NCBI GenBank assembly: GCA_019638495.1
Contig: JAHBTQ010000002.1
Coordinates: 930,001-994,000 of the forward strand
Source: Taibaiella sp.
GTDB taxonomy: Bacteria; Bacteroidota; Bacteroidia; Chitinophagales; Chitinophagaceae
Direction: 5' to 3'
DNA: 64,000 bases
Positions within the stretch are counted from its first letter, which is position 1. Each line of letters opens with the position of its first letter. Made by a program: the position numbers and the translations under genes. Under the pieces are notes generated by a model. That model had not been told where the DNA came from. It saw only the letters and a program-made list of their open reading frames with translations, and did not search any database. This document shows positions 18,967 to 27,658 of this stretch, piece by piece.

Positions 18967-20061
18967 ATGGCACAAACAAAGAACAGCCGCCAGAGCAAAA
19001 CGGCAGGAACAAACAGCACACGAAACCGCTCATCGGCGGCACCACAAAACAAGAGAGGCTATAGCGAAATCAATAGCCGGGACTACAACGAAAACGACAA
19101 TGACTACAGGACTCAACGTAGCGCCTACGGTAACGATCCCCAAGGCAGCACACACCGCGAACCACAGGACGAATATGAATACGATGTAAGCTCTGAATAC
19201 GACAACGATGAAGATAACGACATGGAAAGTGGTCACAGCAACAACCAGAACTACAGGTCTTACGGTCGCGACGTGCAGGGCTATTTCGGCACCAGTCGCC
19301 GCCACGAGTACGCTGATGCCGCCAACTATGGCACAAACACGCGCAGCCGCAATGATTATGCAAGCAATAACTATCATCCCGGAGGCTATGGCGACCAGCA
19401 GTTTCCTTCCGGCTATGGCAATGAGCGTCATGAAAACCGCGAATGGGATGAACCACGGCACGACAACCAGAGATGGGACAATAACGATCGTCGCGGCAAC
19501 CAGCACCGCAACGAGCAGTGGGGCGCATTTGATGGAAATCAGTCTGGCCATAACGGCAACCGACAGGGCCGCTACGGCAACCAGCATGCGCAGCAGGGTC
19601 GTTATGGCAATGAACGCAACTATCGCTATGCCGACAACAACGACTTTCGCTCTGCAAACCGTGGCGAGCGCGGATTCGGCAGCATGACACCGGACGAGAT
19701 TCGCCGTGTGCAGGCCGGCCGCGATTCTTACAACGAACAGGACAGGTATCAGTCAAGGTATGAGCGTGACAATGGCTACAACAGCGAAAGACCTTATAGC
19801 GACCAAAACACCGGCTACCAGGACTATGGCCGCGAGAACATAGGCTATCCGCAGGGGAACTATAGTCGCGACACGTATAGCCCATCGGACTATGGCCAGG
19901 AAAACTACGGTACTAGCCGTGGCTCCTACCCTTCCTATACCGACCATGAGCGTAGCAGCCATGGCCAGCAAAGGCAAGGCCGCCAGACCTGGGAAGAGCA
20001 AAACACTAACCGGAATGAGAGCGGCCGCCGCGGTTTCGGCTCGCGCAGCAGGCATCACTAA
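18967..20061 (+). CDS. Large disordered Gly/Arg/Tyr/Asn/Gln-rich protein with a KGG-like motif
   Basis: A 364-residue protein of very low complexity. After a Lys/Ser/Thr-rich start there are many repeats of the type GRYGNQ, GRYGNER, SGYGNER, YRSYGRD and YQDYGREN. It has almost no Leu, Ile, Val or Cys, so no folded core is likely. At residues 235-251 RGFGSMTPDEIRRVQAG resembles the KGG stress motif (GFASMDPEKxREIAxKGG), and a partial echo RRGFGSRSRHH ends the protein. Tyr and Arg spaced by Gly/Asn/Gln is the pattern seen in proteins that phase-separate or bind RNA. Its place behind DUF892 suggests stress protection. Function unknown; the gene is supported by coding composition, a clean start and a strong terminator. 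Confidence 0.72.
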   Translation: MAQTKNSRQSKTAGTNSTRNRSSAAPQNKRGYSEINSRDYNENDNDYRTQRSAYGNDPQGSTHREPQDEYEYDVSSEYDNDEDNDMESGHSNNQNYRSYGRDVQGYFGTSRRHEYADAANYGTNTRSRNDYASNNYHPGGYGDQQFPSGYGNERHENREWDEPRHDNQRWDNNDRRGNQHRNEQWGAFDGNQSGHNGNRQGRYGNQHAQQGRYGNERNYRYADNNDFRSANRGERGFGSMTPDEIRRVQAGRDSYNEQDRYQSRYERDNGYNSERPYSDQNTGYQDYGRENIGYPQGNYSRDTYSPSDYGQENYGTSRGSYPSYTDHERSSHGQQRQGRQTWEEQNTNRNESGRRGFGSRSRHH

Positions 20062-20080
20062 TGAAGTGCAAAACAGCATA

Positions 20081-20117
20081 ATAACTGCCGGATCATGATC
20101 CGGCAGTTATTTTTTTA
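20081..20117 (+). terminator. Strong intrinsic terminator after the disordered-protein gene
   Basis: A perfect 30-nt palindrome (20081-20110, arms ATAACTGCCGGATCA and its complement) followed by seven T. It ends the DUF892 cluster transcript. Confidence 0.9.
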
Positions 20118-20225
20118 GAACATTTTGAATGACGGATTCTACTTCATATCTTTAGTAAAGTTTATTCATAGTCGGTAACAACCGGTGAGAACAGTGAGAA
20201 GAAACCGGTATAAAACAGCAAGCGT

Positions 20226-21278
20226 ATGACATACGTTCGTCCCAAGTTTCGACACCCCGCCCTGCCCAAAAATGAGCTGGGATATACTATGGCCTTCTAT
20301 GAGGGCGCTCTCTCCACTCTTTGTGCAGGCTGCGGCCACGACTCCATAAGTGCCGCAATTGTGCAGGCTGCTTATGAGATGAACATAGAGCCCCACAAAC
20401 TCGCAAAGCTATCCGGTATCGGCTGCTCTTCAAAAACACCAACTTACTTCCTGGGCAATTCTCACGGGTTTAACTCTGTGCATGGTAGAATGCCATCAGT
20501 AGCTACAGGCGCTAACCTTGCCAACCGAGACCTGATATACTTTGGGGTGTCCGGCGATGGAGACACTGCGTCCATAGGCATGGGGCAGTTTGTTCACGTC
20601 ATTAGGCGCAACCTGAACATGGTGTACATAGTCATGAACAACGGCTGCTATGGCCTTACAAAGGGACAAGACAGCGCTACTGCAGATAAGGGTTCGAAAA
20701 ACAAATCAGGCAATGTGAACCTGTTTGGCAATATAGACCTTGCCAGCCTTGCCATAGAGCTCGGCGCTTCCTATGTAGCGCAGAGCTTCAGCGGAGATAA
20801 GACACAACTTGTGCCGCTGATAAAGGCTGCAGTTGCGCATCCGGGGTTTGCATTTATCAATGTCATTTCCCCTTGCGTCACCTTCAACAATAATGCAGGC
20901 TCCACAAAGTCTTACGATTATGTGCGCGAGCATATGGAAGCAACAGGAACAGTTGACTTTATTCCTGCGCGCGATGAGATAACCGCTACTTATGATGCAG
21001 GCAGCGTGAAGAGCGTAGAGATGCATGATGGCGGCCTGCTGCAGTTCAGAAAACTGGAGAATAGCTGGAACCCTGAGGACAGGCTGAGCGCTATAAACGC
21101 GGTGAAAAACGCAGCAGCAAAGCATGAGATACTTACCGGGCTGCTCTATATAGACAGGGAAACAGAAGACCTGCATAAAGTGATAAACACTGCAGATGTG
21201 CCGCTGAACATGATGAGCAAGCAACAGTTATGCCCCGGAAGCAGTGCCCTCGCAGACATCAATGCAGGCCTGCGCTAA
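20226..21278 (+). CDS. korB: 2-oxoacid:ferredoxin oxidoreductase, beta subunit
   Basis: The beta subunit carries thiamine diphosphate and passes electrons from oxidative decarboxylation of 2-oxoglutarate (or another 2-oxoacid) to ferredoxin. Visible are CAGCGHDSISAAI (the CPGCGH-type site), GIGCSSKTPTY, the TPP/Mg motif GVSGDGDTASIGMGQF with the closing NNGCYGLTKGQ, and ISPCVTFNN. The length, 350 residues, is usual. The alpha subunit normally lies directly upstream in the same operon, but here the upstream gene is the disordered protein with its terminator and downstream is a tRNA, so korA must be elsewhere. The start MTYVRPKFRHPALPKNELG fits Bacteroidota relatives. Substrate assignment to 2-oxoglutarate is by family only. 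Confidence 0.9.
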   Translation: MTYVRPKFRHPALPKNELGYTMAFYEGALSTLCAGCGHDSISAAIVQAAYEMNIEPHKLAKLSGIGCSSKTPTYFLGNSHGFNSVHGRMPSVATGANLANRDLIYFGVSGDGDTASIGMGQFVHVIRRNLNMVYIVMNNGCYGLTKGQDSATADKGSKNKSGNVNLFGNIDLASLAIELGASYVAQSFSGDKTQLVPLIKAAVAHPGFAFINVISPCVTFNNNAGSTKSYDYVREHMEATGTVDFIPARDEITATYDAGSVKSVEMHDGGLLQFRKLENSWNPEDRLSAINAVKNAAAKHEILTGLLYIDRETEDLHKVINTADVPLNMMSKQQLCPGSSALADINAGLR

Positions 21279-21319
21279 CGCATGAGCAAAAAACAATTTG
21301 GAGAACTTTAACGGAATAA

Positions 21320-21351
21320 TTTGCCGGGGGAGAAAGTTTGCGCTACATTTG
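21320..21351 (+). promoter_or_regulatory. Promoter of the initiator tRNA gene
   Basis: TTTG at 21320-21323 and TACATTTG at 21344-21351 with 20 nt between them, a full Bacteroidota consensus. The tRNA begins 9 nt after the -7 box. Confidence 0.75.
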
Positions 21352-21360
21352 CATCCACAT

Positions 21361-21432
<72 letters not shown>

Positions 21433-21433
21433 C

Positions 21434-21462
21434 AAAAGCAGTCAGTAATGATTGCTTTTTTT
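21434..21462 (+). terminator. Terminator hairpin behind tRNA-fMet
   Basis: Stem AAAGCAGTCA / TGATTGCTTT with one G-T pair and a GTAA loop, followed by a T-run. Close copies of this hairpin follow the tRNA fragments downstream (21587, 21741, 21829, 21917). Confidence 0.75.
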
Positions 21463-21494
21463 ATGTCCGGAAGGCTCTTATCCGCCGCGGCGGA

Positions 21495-21521
21495 CTTAGG
21501 TTCGATCCCTAACCTCGCTAC
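21495..21521 (+). pseudogene. tRNA-fMet 3' fragment, copy 1
   Basis: Identical over 27 nt to the T-arm and acceptor 3' strand of tRNA-fMet (21407-21433). No 5' half precedes it; a GC palindrome does. Confidence 0.85.
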
Positions 21522-21557
21522 GAAGAAGGAACGCATTGGCGTTCCTTCATTGTTTTT

Positions 21558-21584
21558 AACTGGGTTCGACTCCCATACGTGCTA
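21558..21584 (+). pseudogene. 3' fragment of a second tRNA type, copy 1
   Basis: AACTGGGTTCGACTCCC followed by ATACGTGCTAC reads as a T-arm (CTGGG/CCCAT, one mismatch) and an acceptor 3' strand ACGTGCT-A. The parent tRNA is not in this window. It follows a 10-bp hairpin and T-run (21525-21556). Confidence 0.65.
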
Positions 21585-21647
21585 CATAAAGCTGTAAGTA
21601 TTGACTGCTTTTTTTATGTGCGGAAGGCTCTTATCCGCCGCGGCGGA

Positions 21648-21674
21648 CTTAGGTTCGATCCCTAACCTCGCTAC
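21648..21674 (+). pseudogene. tRNA-fMet 3' fragment, copy 2
   Basis: 27 nt identical to 21407-21433, preceded by the GC palindrome at 21634-21647. Confidence 0.85.
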
Positions 21675-21710
21675 GAAGAAGGAACGCATTGGCGTTCCTT
21701 CATTGTTTTT

Positions 21711-21737
21711 AACTGGGTTCGATTCCCATACGTGCTA
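21711..21737 (+). pseudogene. 3' fragment of a second tRNA type, copy 2
   Basis: Same as 21558-21584 except GATTCCC for GACTCCC, a change in the T-loop that leaves the stem intact. Confidence 0.65.
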
Positions 21738-21800
21738 CATAAAGCAGTCAGTATTGACTGCTTTTTTTATGTCCGGAAGGCTCTTATCCGCCGCGGCGGA

Positions 21801-21827
21801 CTTAGGTTCGATCCCTAACCTCGCTAC
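21801..21827 (+). pseudogene. tRNA-fMet 3' fragment, copy 3
   Basis: 27 nt identical to 21407-21433, preceded by the GC palindrome at 21787-21800. Confidence 0.85.
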
Positions 21828-21888
21828 AAAAGCAGTAAGAAATGACTGCTTTTTTTATGTCCGGAAGGCTCCTATCCGCCGCGGCGGA

Positions 21889-21915
21889 CTTAGGTTCGAT
21901 TCCTAACCTCGCTAC
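21889..21915 (+). pseudogene. tRNA-fMet 3' fragment, copy 4
   Basis: As the other copies but with GATTCC for GATCCC, again a T-loop position. Preceded by the GC palindrome at 21875-21888. Confidence 0.85.
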
Positions 21916-21976
21916 AAAAGCAGTCAGTAATGACTGCTTCTTTTGTGTCCGAAGGGGGCACATCTGCCCCACGAAA

Positions 21977-22015
21977 AGAGGGAAAACGCAAACCTAAGGT
22001 AGTCGTTTTCCCTCT
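21977..22015. terminator. Long hairpin between the tRNA array and the RND operon
   Basis: Perfect 12-bp stem AGAGGGAAAACG / CGTTTTCCCTCT with a 15-nt loop. It lies 81 nt beyond the stop of the minus-strand pump operon and is the most likely terminator for it; the T-run is weak in both directions. Confidence 0.5.
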
Positions 22016-22095
22016 CTAGAGCTATTTCGTCAATAATTTGACCGGCCTGCAATATCTACGCCAAGCGGCATATCAAGGCTAGCAACCTCCCGGCT

Positions 22096-25000
22096 TTAGC
22101 TAACCACCGCAGGGGGCAATAGCTTATAAACAACCGGGGTTACAATTCTCGACAATAACGTAGAGCTTATTAGTCCTCCTATTAGCACAATTGCCAGCGG
22201 CGATATCAGAGGGTTTGTTGAGATGGCTATTGGCACCAGTCCACCAATGGCAGTGAGCGATGTGAGCACAATCGGCAGGAACCTTACTTCCCCTGCCTCA
22301 CGGATAGCCTCATTCAGCCCCTTGCCTTGCTCCCTTAATTGATTGGTAAAGTCTACGAGCAGTATAGTATTCTTTACCTCTATACCTGCCAGCGCTATCA
22401 ATCCAATAATGGCCACAAATGACAGCGAATTTCCTGTAAGCCACAGTGCCGTGGCAGCGCCAACAATACCCAGCGGTATTACAGACAAAACAATGAGCGT
22501 ACTCTTAAATGTGCGGAAAAGCAACACAAGCATGGCTATGAACATGAACACTGTCACTATGATGATAGTCGTAAAACCGCCAAAGGAGTCTTTCCGGGAT
22601 TCTATTTCGCCACCCATTTCATAGGTATAGCCGGCAGGCAAATGCATATTGTCCATCTTGCCAATAACATCGGTTATCACACGGTCCACAAGGAAACCTT
22701 TTTTCACATTCGCCTTCAACGATACTACACGTTTCTTCTCCATGTGATTGATGTTGAGTGGCGAAGTCTCGAAATGCAGTGTAGCCAGCTCGCTCAGCGG
22801 AACGGCAATACCCTGGGCATTGTTCACAAAAAGGGTCTTAAAGACATCCAGTGTAGAGCGTTCCGACTTCGCCGTGGTAAGCAGCAGATCGTAGTCGTTT
22901 TCATTCTTGTCCGTATACTTGCCCATATTTATTCCTGCTACTGCCAGGCGCACCATTCGGTCTATATTCACAGTAGCTACCCCCAGCATCTGGGCTTTCT
23001 CCTTGTCTATGTCCACTTTTATGTCGGTCTTAAGTGTACTAACAGGATTATCTACATAGATCGTACCTTCTGTTTTTAATAGCATCTCTTCCACCCTTGC
23101 AGCAAGCGATCTTAGGGTATCCAGGTTATCGCCAAACAGGCGCACTTCAACGGGCGCAACCACAGGCGGGCCTTGTTCAAAGTTCTTTACCTCTATTTTA
23201 GCACCCGGATACGGCGTCCACTTGCCCCGCAGCTTCTCTATCAGCTCCAGCTTTTTGTCGGGCGCAGTCGATTCGTCAAGCTGCACAAATATCTGGCTGT
23301 AGTTGCTGCGTTCGTTTTCCTGTATCTCGTTATAGTAAATTCGGGGGTTACCCTTACCCACGTTTGTAGCGAAATACTTCACCATGGGCTCATTCTTTAG
23401 TTCCCGCTCTATGGCACGGGCTACGCTGTTTGTATATGCTACATTTGACTGAGGAGGAGTAGTGATGTTGACAAAGAACTGTGGTTTCTCCGATGCAGGA
23501 AACAGGCTGAAACCTACTGCTTTGAACATCATAATAGACCCACCAAATATTATGACAGCAACCGTTATGGTAAGTGCAGGACGTGCCAGCGCTTTATCAA
23601 GCAGGCGTGCGTAGCTGCCGTGTATCATCTTCTTCAGCGCCCGCATAAATATGTTTCCGTCAGGATGACCGGTATGGTTCTTCAGCAACCTGCTGGACAA
23701 GAACGGAATAATAGTTAGCGAAACAAACATTGATGCCAGCACTGAGAAGATAACGGCCAATGGTAATCCGCGAATGAAGTCTCCGGCGCCCTCCGGCAAG
23801 AACACCAGTGGCATAAAGGCGATGATCAGCATGATGGTACAGCCAAGCACAGCCTTTCCTATCTGTCCCGTTGCTTTTAAAGTGGCCTCCATCCGGGAGT
23901 GCCCTTCCAGCATCCACCGCTCAATATTCTCAACAACCACTATACTGTCGTCCACCAGCAAGCCCAGGGCCACCACAAGCCCTACAATGCTTAATTGGTT
24001 CAGGTTGTAACCAAAAACATTAAGTAATACAATGCCGATGGATAGAGAAAGTGGTATCGAGATCATAACTATTATGGCCGGTCGTGCACCAAGCGGAAGT
24101 AAGGTCAGCGCTACCAGTAAAATGGCGATCATGAAATCCTCACCCAGTCCTGCCAGTCGCTTATTCACATTGTCTGCCTGGTCAAAATGCTGCACCAGGT
24201 CTATGTTACCGGGAAGCGTTTTCTTGAATTGTTCTATAACGGGTTTGTAGGTTTCCTTCGTCTTGCTAATGTTCTCGCCTTCCTTCTGGGCCGCAACCAC
24301 AAAAATGCACCTGTGACTATTAAGCCTGGTTGTGTAGTTTTCATTTTCAAATCCATAGTATACTTTGGCTATGTCTTTAAGCATGATGTTGCCACCATTT
24401 GATGACATAACGACCGTATTCTTTATCTCATCAATATCCTGGTAGTTGCCACTGGTTTTGATATTAAAGGTTTTGTTGCCTGCGTCCACGCTGCCTCCGG
24501 GAATGTTGGCAATTTCGCTTTGCAGGTTGCCCATCACTGCGCTGACCGGAACATGCCTGCGGGCCATTTGTTCCATGTCCAGTTCTACGCGCACCTGTTG
24601 CTCCGGCAATCCATGGAGCTCCACATTTTTAAGTGCCGGCAACTTCTCCAGTTCTTCCTGGAGCTTTTCGGCATAATATTTCATCTTCTCTCGGGGCGCG
24701 TTTTCAGACACCAGTGCTATCTGTAGTATGTTGACATCTGATGGTTGAAACTTTTGAACCTCGAGGCTATAAATTTCCTGCGGTAGCTGGCTGCGCTTAT
24801 TGTTTACCACACGCGTCAGTTCCTGGTACTTGCTTTCTACGTTGCTGTTGTACTTGTACTCTACCCGCATCACTGCAACGCCATCACCTATTACGCTGCG
24901 TACACGCTTAATGTTATCGAGGCCGTAAATTTCTTTCTCCAATGGCTTTATGACCAGCTCTTCCATGTCCTTAGGACTAGTGCCGGGATACACTACCACC

Positions 25001-25140
25001 ACCGGAAAAATAGGCGCATGCATCTCCGGGTCTTCGCTCCTTGACATGTTTAAGATAGTCGTAAGCCCCAGTGCTATGATCATGATAAAGATGACCAGGG
25101 TGAATTGGTAGTTCTTAACCGCGTAATCTGATATTTTCAT
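22096..25140 (-). CDS. RND efflux pump, inner-membrane permease (AcrB/HAE1-like)
   Basis: A proton-driven pump subunit of 1014 residues. It shows the RND layout: a first helix (NYQFTLVIFIMIIALGL), a large periplasmic porter loop, helices 2-6, a second loop and helices 8-12. Helix 4 carries the proton-relay acids in VVALGLLVDDSIVVVENIER, and the C-terminal half repeats the pattern with GLIALAGIEVKNTILLVDF. The double-Asp in helix 4 fits hydrophobe/amphiphile (HAE) pumps rather than heavy-metal pumps. It is the last gene of the operon tetR, tolC, adaptor, pump, 19 nt behind the adaptor gene. The substrate is unknown; the TetR repressor suggests induction by a toxic compound. Confidence 0.93.
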   Translation of the reverse strand: MKISDYAVKNYQFTLVIFIMIIALGLTTILNMSRSEDPEMHAPIFPVVVVYPGTSPKDMEELVIKPLEKEIYGLDNIKRVRSVIGDGVAVMRVEYKYNSNVESKYQELTRVVNNKRSQLPQEIYSLEVQKFQPSDVNILQIALVSENAPREKMKYYAEKLQEELEKLPALKNVELHGLPEQQVRVELDMEQMARRHVPVSAVMGNLQSEIANIPGGSVDAGNKTFNIKTSGNYQDIDEIKNTVVMSSNGGNIMLKDIAKVYYGFENENYTTRLNSHRCIFVVAAQKEGENISKTKETYKPVIEQFKKTLPGNIDLVQHFDQADNVNKRLAGLGEDFMIAILLVALTLLPLGARPAIIVMISIPLSLSIGIVLLNVFGYNLNQLSIVGLVVALGLLVDDSIVVVENIERWMLEGHSRMEATLKATGQIGKAVLGCTIMLIIAFMPLVFLPEGAGDFIRGLPLAVIFSVLASMFVSLTIIPFLSSRLLKNHTGHPDGNIFMRALKKMIHGSYARLLDKALARPALTITVAVIIFGGSIMMFKAVGFSLFPASEKPQFFVNITTPPQSNVAYTNSVARAIERELKNEPMVKYFATNVGKGNPRIYYNEIQENERSNYSQIFVQLDESTAPDKKLELIEKLRGKWTPYPGAKIEVKNFEQGPPVVAPVEVRLFGDNLDTLRSLAARVEEMLLKTEGTIYVDNPVSTLKTDIKVDIDKEKAQMLGVATVNIDRMVRLAVAGINMGKYTDKNENDYDLLLTTAKSERSTLDVFKTLFVNNAQGIAVPLSELATLHFETSPLNINHMEKKRVVSLKANVKKGFLVDRVITDVIGKMDNMHLPAGYTYEMGGEIESRKDSFGGFTTIIIVTVFMFIAMLVLLFRTFKSTLIVLSVIPLGIVGAATALWLTGNSLSFVAIIGLIALAGIEVKNTILLVDFTNQLREQGKGLNEAIREAGEVRFLPIVLTSLTAIGGLVPIAISTNPLISPLAIVLIGGLISSTLLSRIVTPVVYKLLPPAVVS

Positions 25141-25159
25141 CTTGTGCGAGTTTTAGGGA

Positions 25160-26212
25160 TTATTGGATTACGTTGATTTTACTGCTGTCTGTCAGGTAGG
25201 CACTACCGCTAATTATTAGCGCCCCGGCATCTTCCAATCCACCACTTACTATTATTTCATCCTTTTCTATAGCATTTACCTCCACCTTCAGTTTGTGAGC
25301 AGTTTGCCTGTCTTTTGTGACAAACACATAACCGGTGTTACCATCACCATCCAGTAGGGCATCATAAGGTATAGCCCATGTAGACGTCGCCTGTTTATTG
25401 TCGGCAGTATGCACTACGGCCTTCCCAAACATTCCTGCTGCTATCGCTGGCTTTTCGCTGGTGAATTTTATCTCTACATTGAATGAGCCTGTCATAGCGT
25501 CTGCGCCTTCAGACTTGCGACAAACCACACCCTCATATGTCTTGTTGTTTAGAGCAGCCACAGTTATAGTAGCCTTGTCACCCAGATTGATAGCTGCCCA
25601 TTCCCTGTCACTCACACCTGCCTTCAGCGTCCACGTACCGGATTTTGCGCCATTTACCTGGAAGACAGGTGTACCCGGTCCGGCTACCTGACCTTCGCTG
25701 GCCAATTTTCGCAGTACGTAACCACTTTTTGTTGCCCGGATTTGTGAGTACTCCTTATTAAACTCGGCCGCAGTCAACTGTTGCCTGGCTATCTCCATAG
25801 CTGTCTTCGCATTCTGCGACTGTTCCAGTGTTGCTACGCTGTCTTTATAGAGGTTCGTAACGCGCTGGTAGTCGCGGCTCGCTTTTTCAAAGGCTGTTTT
25901 GGCCACTTGCACTTGTGCGTTTATTTCTGTCATATTCAGCGTAGCCAAAACCTGGCCCGCATGCACAGCATCTCCTTCCTTCACATAGACCTTTTCAATA
26001 ATTCCCCCTGTTTTAAAAGACAGGATAGCTTCATCATCTGTAGTAAACTGGCCCGATGTGCTAATGTCGGCACCTGCAGCGCTCGCTCTCAACTCCATAA
26101 CCTTTACCGGAATGACATCGGTATCTATTGTTTTCTTTTCCTCTTTTTTCGGACCGCAAGATGCCAGGACAAGAACGGCACCGGTCAGTATTATGGTTTG
26201 TATGTGTTTCAT
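25160..26212 (-). CDS. RND pump periplasmic adaptor (membrane fusion lipoprotein)
   Basis: A 350-residue membrane fusion protein that links the RND permease to the TolC-type channel. It is a lipoprotein: the signal MKHIQTIILTGAVLVLASC has a lipobox with C19. The lipoyl/barrel-sandwich halves are visible (SFKTGGIIEKVYVKEGDAVHAGQVLATL and IRATKSGYVLRKLASEGQVAGPGTPVFQV), separated by the alpha hairpin of about 70 residues, then the beta-barrel and the membrane-proximal domain. The gene lies between tolC and the permease gene with 28 and 19 nt spacers, a standard tripartite pump operon. Confidence 0.92.
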   Translation of the reverse strand: MKHIQTIILTGAVLVLASCGPKKEEKKTIDTDVIPVKVMELRASAAGADISTSGQFTTDDEAILSFKTGGIIEKVYVKEGDAVHAGQVLATLNMTEINAQVQVAKTAFEKASRDYQRVTNLYKDSVATLEQSQNAKTAMEIARQQLTAAEFNKEYSQIRATKSGYVLRKLASEGQVAGPGTPVFQVNGAKSGTWTLKAGVSDREWAAINLGDKATITVAALNNKTYEGVVCRKSEGADAMTGSFNVEIKFTSEKPAIAAGMFGKAVVHTADNKQATSTWAIPYDALLDGDGNTGYVFVTKDRQTAHKLKVEVNAIEKDEIIVSGGLEDAGALIISGSAYLTDSSKINVIQ

Positions 26213-26240
26213 AACCTATGATATTTCTGAGTTTTTGTGT

Positions 26241-27593
26241 TTAGTTCAATTGAAAGGATGCCTGTGCGCGTTCTATATCTGCGGCAGCGGTGAGCATAGA
26301 GGCTTGAGCGAGGGATAACTGCAGTTGCGCCCCGGTATACTGGTTCAAAGCGTCTACCAACTCCAGGTACAGGAGTTGCCCTTCCTTGTACACTTTAAGC
26401 TGGTCGTTATAATACTTCTGCGATAACTGTTGTTGCTTCTGCGCGCTTTTGTAGTTTGCCACCGCACTGCTATAGTTGTTGCTGGCTTGTTCATTTTGTA
26501 GTTGCAATGCCTTTTCCGTCTGGTCATATTGCACTTCCAGCGCTTGCTTGTCCGCCTTGGCCTGCAGCGTTTTATACTTGTGTTGTCCGCCGGCAAAAAG
26601 GTCCCATTGCAGGTTCACTCCCCACAAATAATATTTGGTTTTATTGTTCACATCAAAATTGAAACCTTGCGACCCAACGTCGAGGAAGGTATTCAATTTG
26701 GGCACCAGGTAAGATCGCTGCATCTGTTCTGCAAGTCCGTATGCGGATATGCCGGTTTTCAACTGAGCAAGTTCCTCCCTTTCACCCGGTGCAGAGTTGA
26801 GGATGGGCTCTTTAGCAAATACAGACATATCAATCTTAATGTCCGTTTCCAGGTCTCTGTTCAGCAGGAAGTTGAAATAGGCTTTCGCGTTGCGGGCGTT
26901 ATTGGTTGCTTGTGTTATAGCAGCGACTATTTTTTCTTTCTCAGCCTCCGACCGTGTTAGCGCAGTGCTGTTACGCACGCCGTTCCGCACCAGGCTTTCG
27001 TTTACCCTGATGTTTTCATTTATCAGCTTCAATGCACTTTTATATATCTCTATTGCCTGCTGCGCCTGGTAATATTGGTAGTATGCTGCTTTCACATTTT
27101 TCACCAATTCGCGTTTGTAAACATTTATGCTCGCCTGTTGCTGCGATATCAGTTCCTTCTTGATCTTCTGGTTGTAATAGATCTCAGCATTTATCAGCGG
27201 CAACGCGGTACGTAGCTTTGCGTCATAAAAGTTATTCGGGTTCAGCAACACGGAAGCATTCTGTATTTGGGGAAATGCGTTCGAGTGGGTCAGCTGATTA
27301 AGAGTGGTGTACACCGGGTTGAAGAGATCACCAATGGGCAGATCGATTGTACGACCTCCCGCAGCCCTTGTATAGGAGCCGAGCATGCTGACGTTGGGCA
27401 TAAAGTAGCTTCTCGCTTCCTTCAGTGCATTCAAGGATTTGTCCAGTTGTATATTTTGTTGCTGCAGCCCCTGGTTTGTTTTGAATGCCTCTTGAATGTA
27501 ATTGTCCAATTCAGTCTGAGCGGCTGCGTGTGTGATCCCACCAAGCGTCAAGACGATTGCGAATAGCGCTCTTTTGATTAATAGCGTTGACAT
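26241..27593 (-). CDS. TolC-family outer-membrane efflux protein
   Basis: The outer-membrane channel of the pump, 450 residues. A signal peptide (about residues 1-26, ending HAAAQ) is followed by the two long helical-hairpin repeats of TolC: the pattern LDNYIQEAFKTNQGLQQQNI and the repeated ALKLINENIRVNESLVRNGV / YNDQLKVYKEGQLLYLELVD. The latter type is the signature at the start of each barrel repeat. ATG 27593 is chosen; the longer frame starts with a TTG that adds only three residues. It is the second gene of the operon, 65 nt behind tetR. Confidence 0.92.
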   Translation of the reverse strand: MSTLLIKRALFAIVLTLGGITHAAAQTELDNYIQEAFKTNQGLQQQNIQLDKSLNALKEARSYFMPNVSMLGSYTRAAGGRTIDLPIGDLFNPVYTTLNQLTHSNAFPQIQNASVLLNPNNFYDAKLRTALPLINAEIYYNQKIKKELISQQQASINVYKRELVKNVKAAYYQYYQAQQAIEIYKSALKLINENIRVNESLVRNGVRNSTALTRSEAEKEKIVAAITQATNNARNAKAYFNFLLNRDLETDIKIDMSVFAKEPILNSAPGEREELAQLKTGISAYGLAEQMQRSYLVPKLNTFLDVGSQGFNFDVNNKTKYYLWGVNLQWDLFAGGQHKYKTLQAKADKQALEVQYDQTEKALQLQNEQASNNYSSAVANYKSAQKQQQLSQKYYNDQLKVYKEGQLLYLELVDALNQYTGAQLQLSLAQASMLTAAADIERAQASFQLN

Positions 27594-27658
27594 AATAAAC
27601 AATGTTTAGTAACGGAGCAAAAATTTTTGATTTGATACTGTGTATTAAAATAACTCTT

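Larger units (their letters stand above)
21463..21947 (+). repeat. Array of detached tRNA 3' ends with hairpins
   Basis: Directly behind tRNA-fMet lies a composite array. The unit is: linker ATGTCCGGAAGGCTCTTA, 14-nt palindrome TCCGCCGCGGCGGA (starts 21481, 21634, 21787, 21875), a 27-nt copy of the tRNA-fMet 3' end (T-arm plus acceptor strand), then a terminator-like hairpin. The first two units also contain a second tRNA-type 3' end (21558 and 21711) behind its own hairpin GAAGGAACGC/GCGTTCCTTC. Spacing of the palindromes is 153, 153 and 88 nt. No 5' tRNA halves are present, so none of the copies can be a working tRNA. Confidence 0.88.

Noticed and set aside
19030..19885. Long minus-strand frames opposite the disordered protein (185 and 271 codons)
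   Set aside because: Low-complexity mirror frames rich in Val/Ala or Cys/Arg/His; the plus-strand frame has the proper start, operon position and terminator.
21433..21947. CRISPR array
   Set aside because: Repeats are tRNA 3' ends with hairpins, spacers are themselves repeated, and no cas gene is near.
22004..22015. Attachment site of an integrated element at the array end
   Set aside because: No integrase gene and no element between array and pump operon; only a hairpin is visible.
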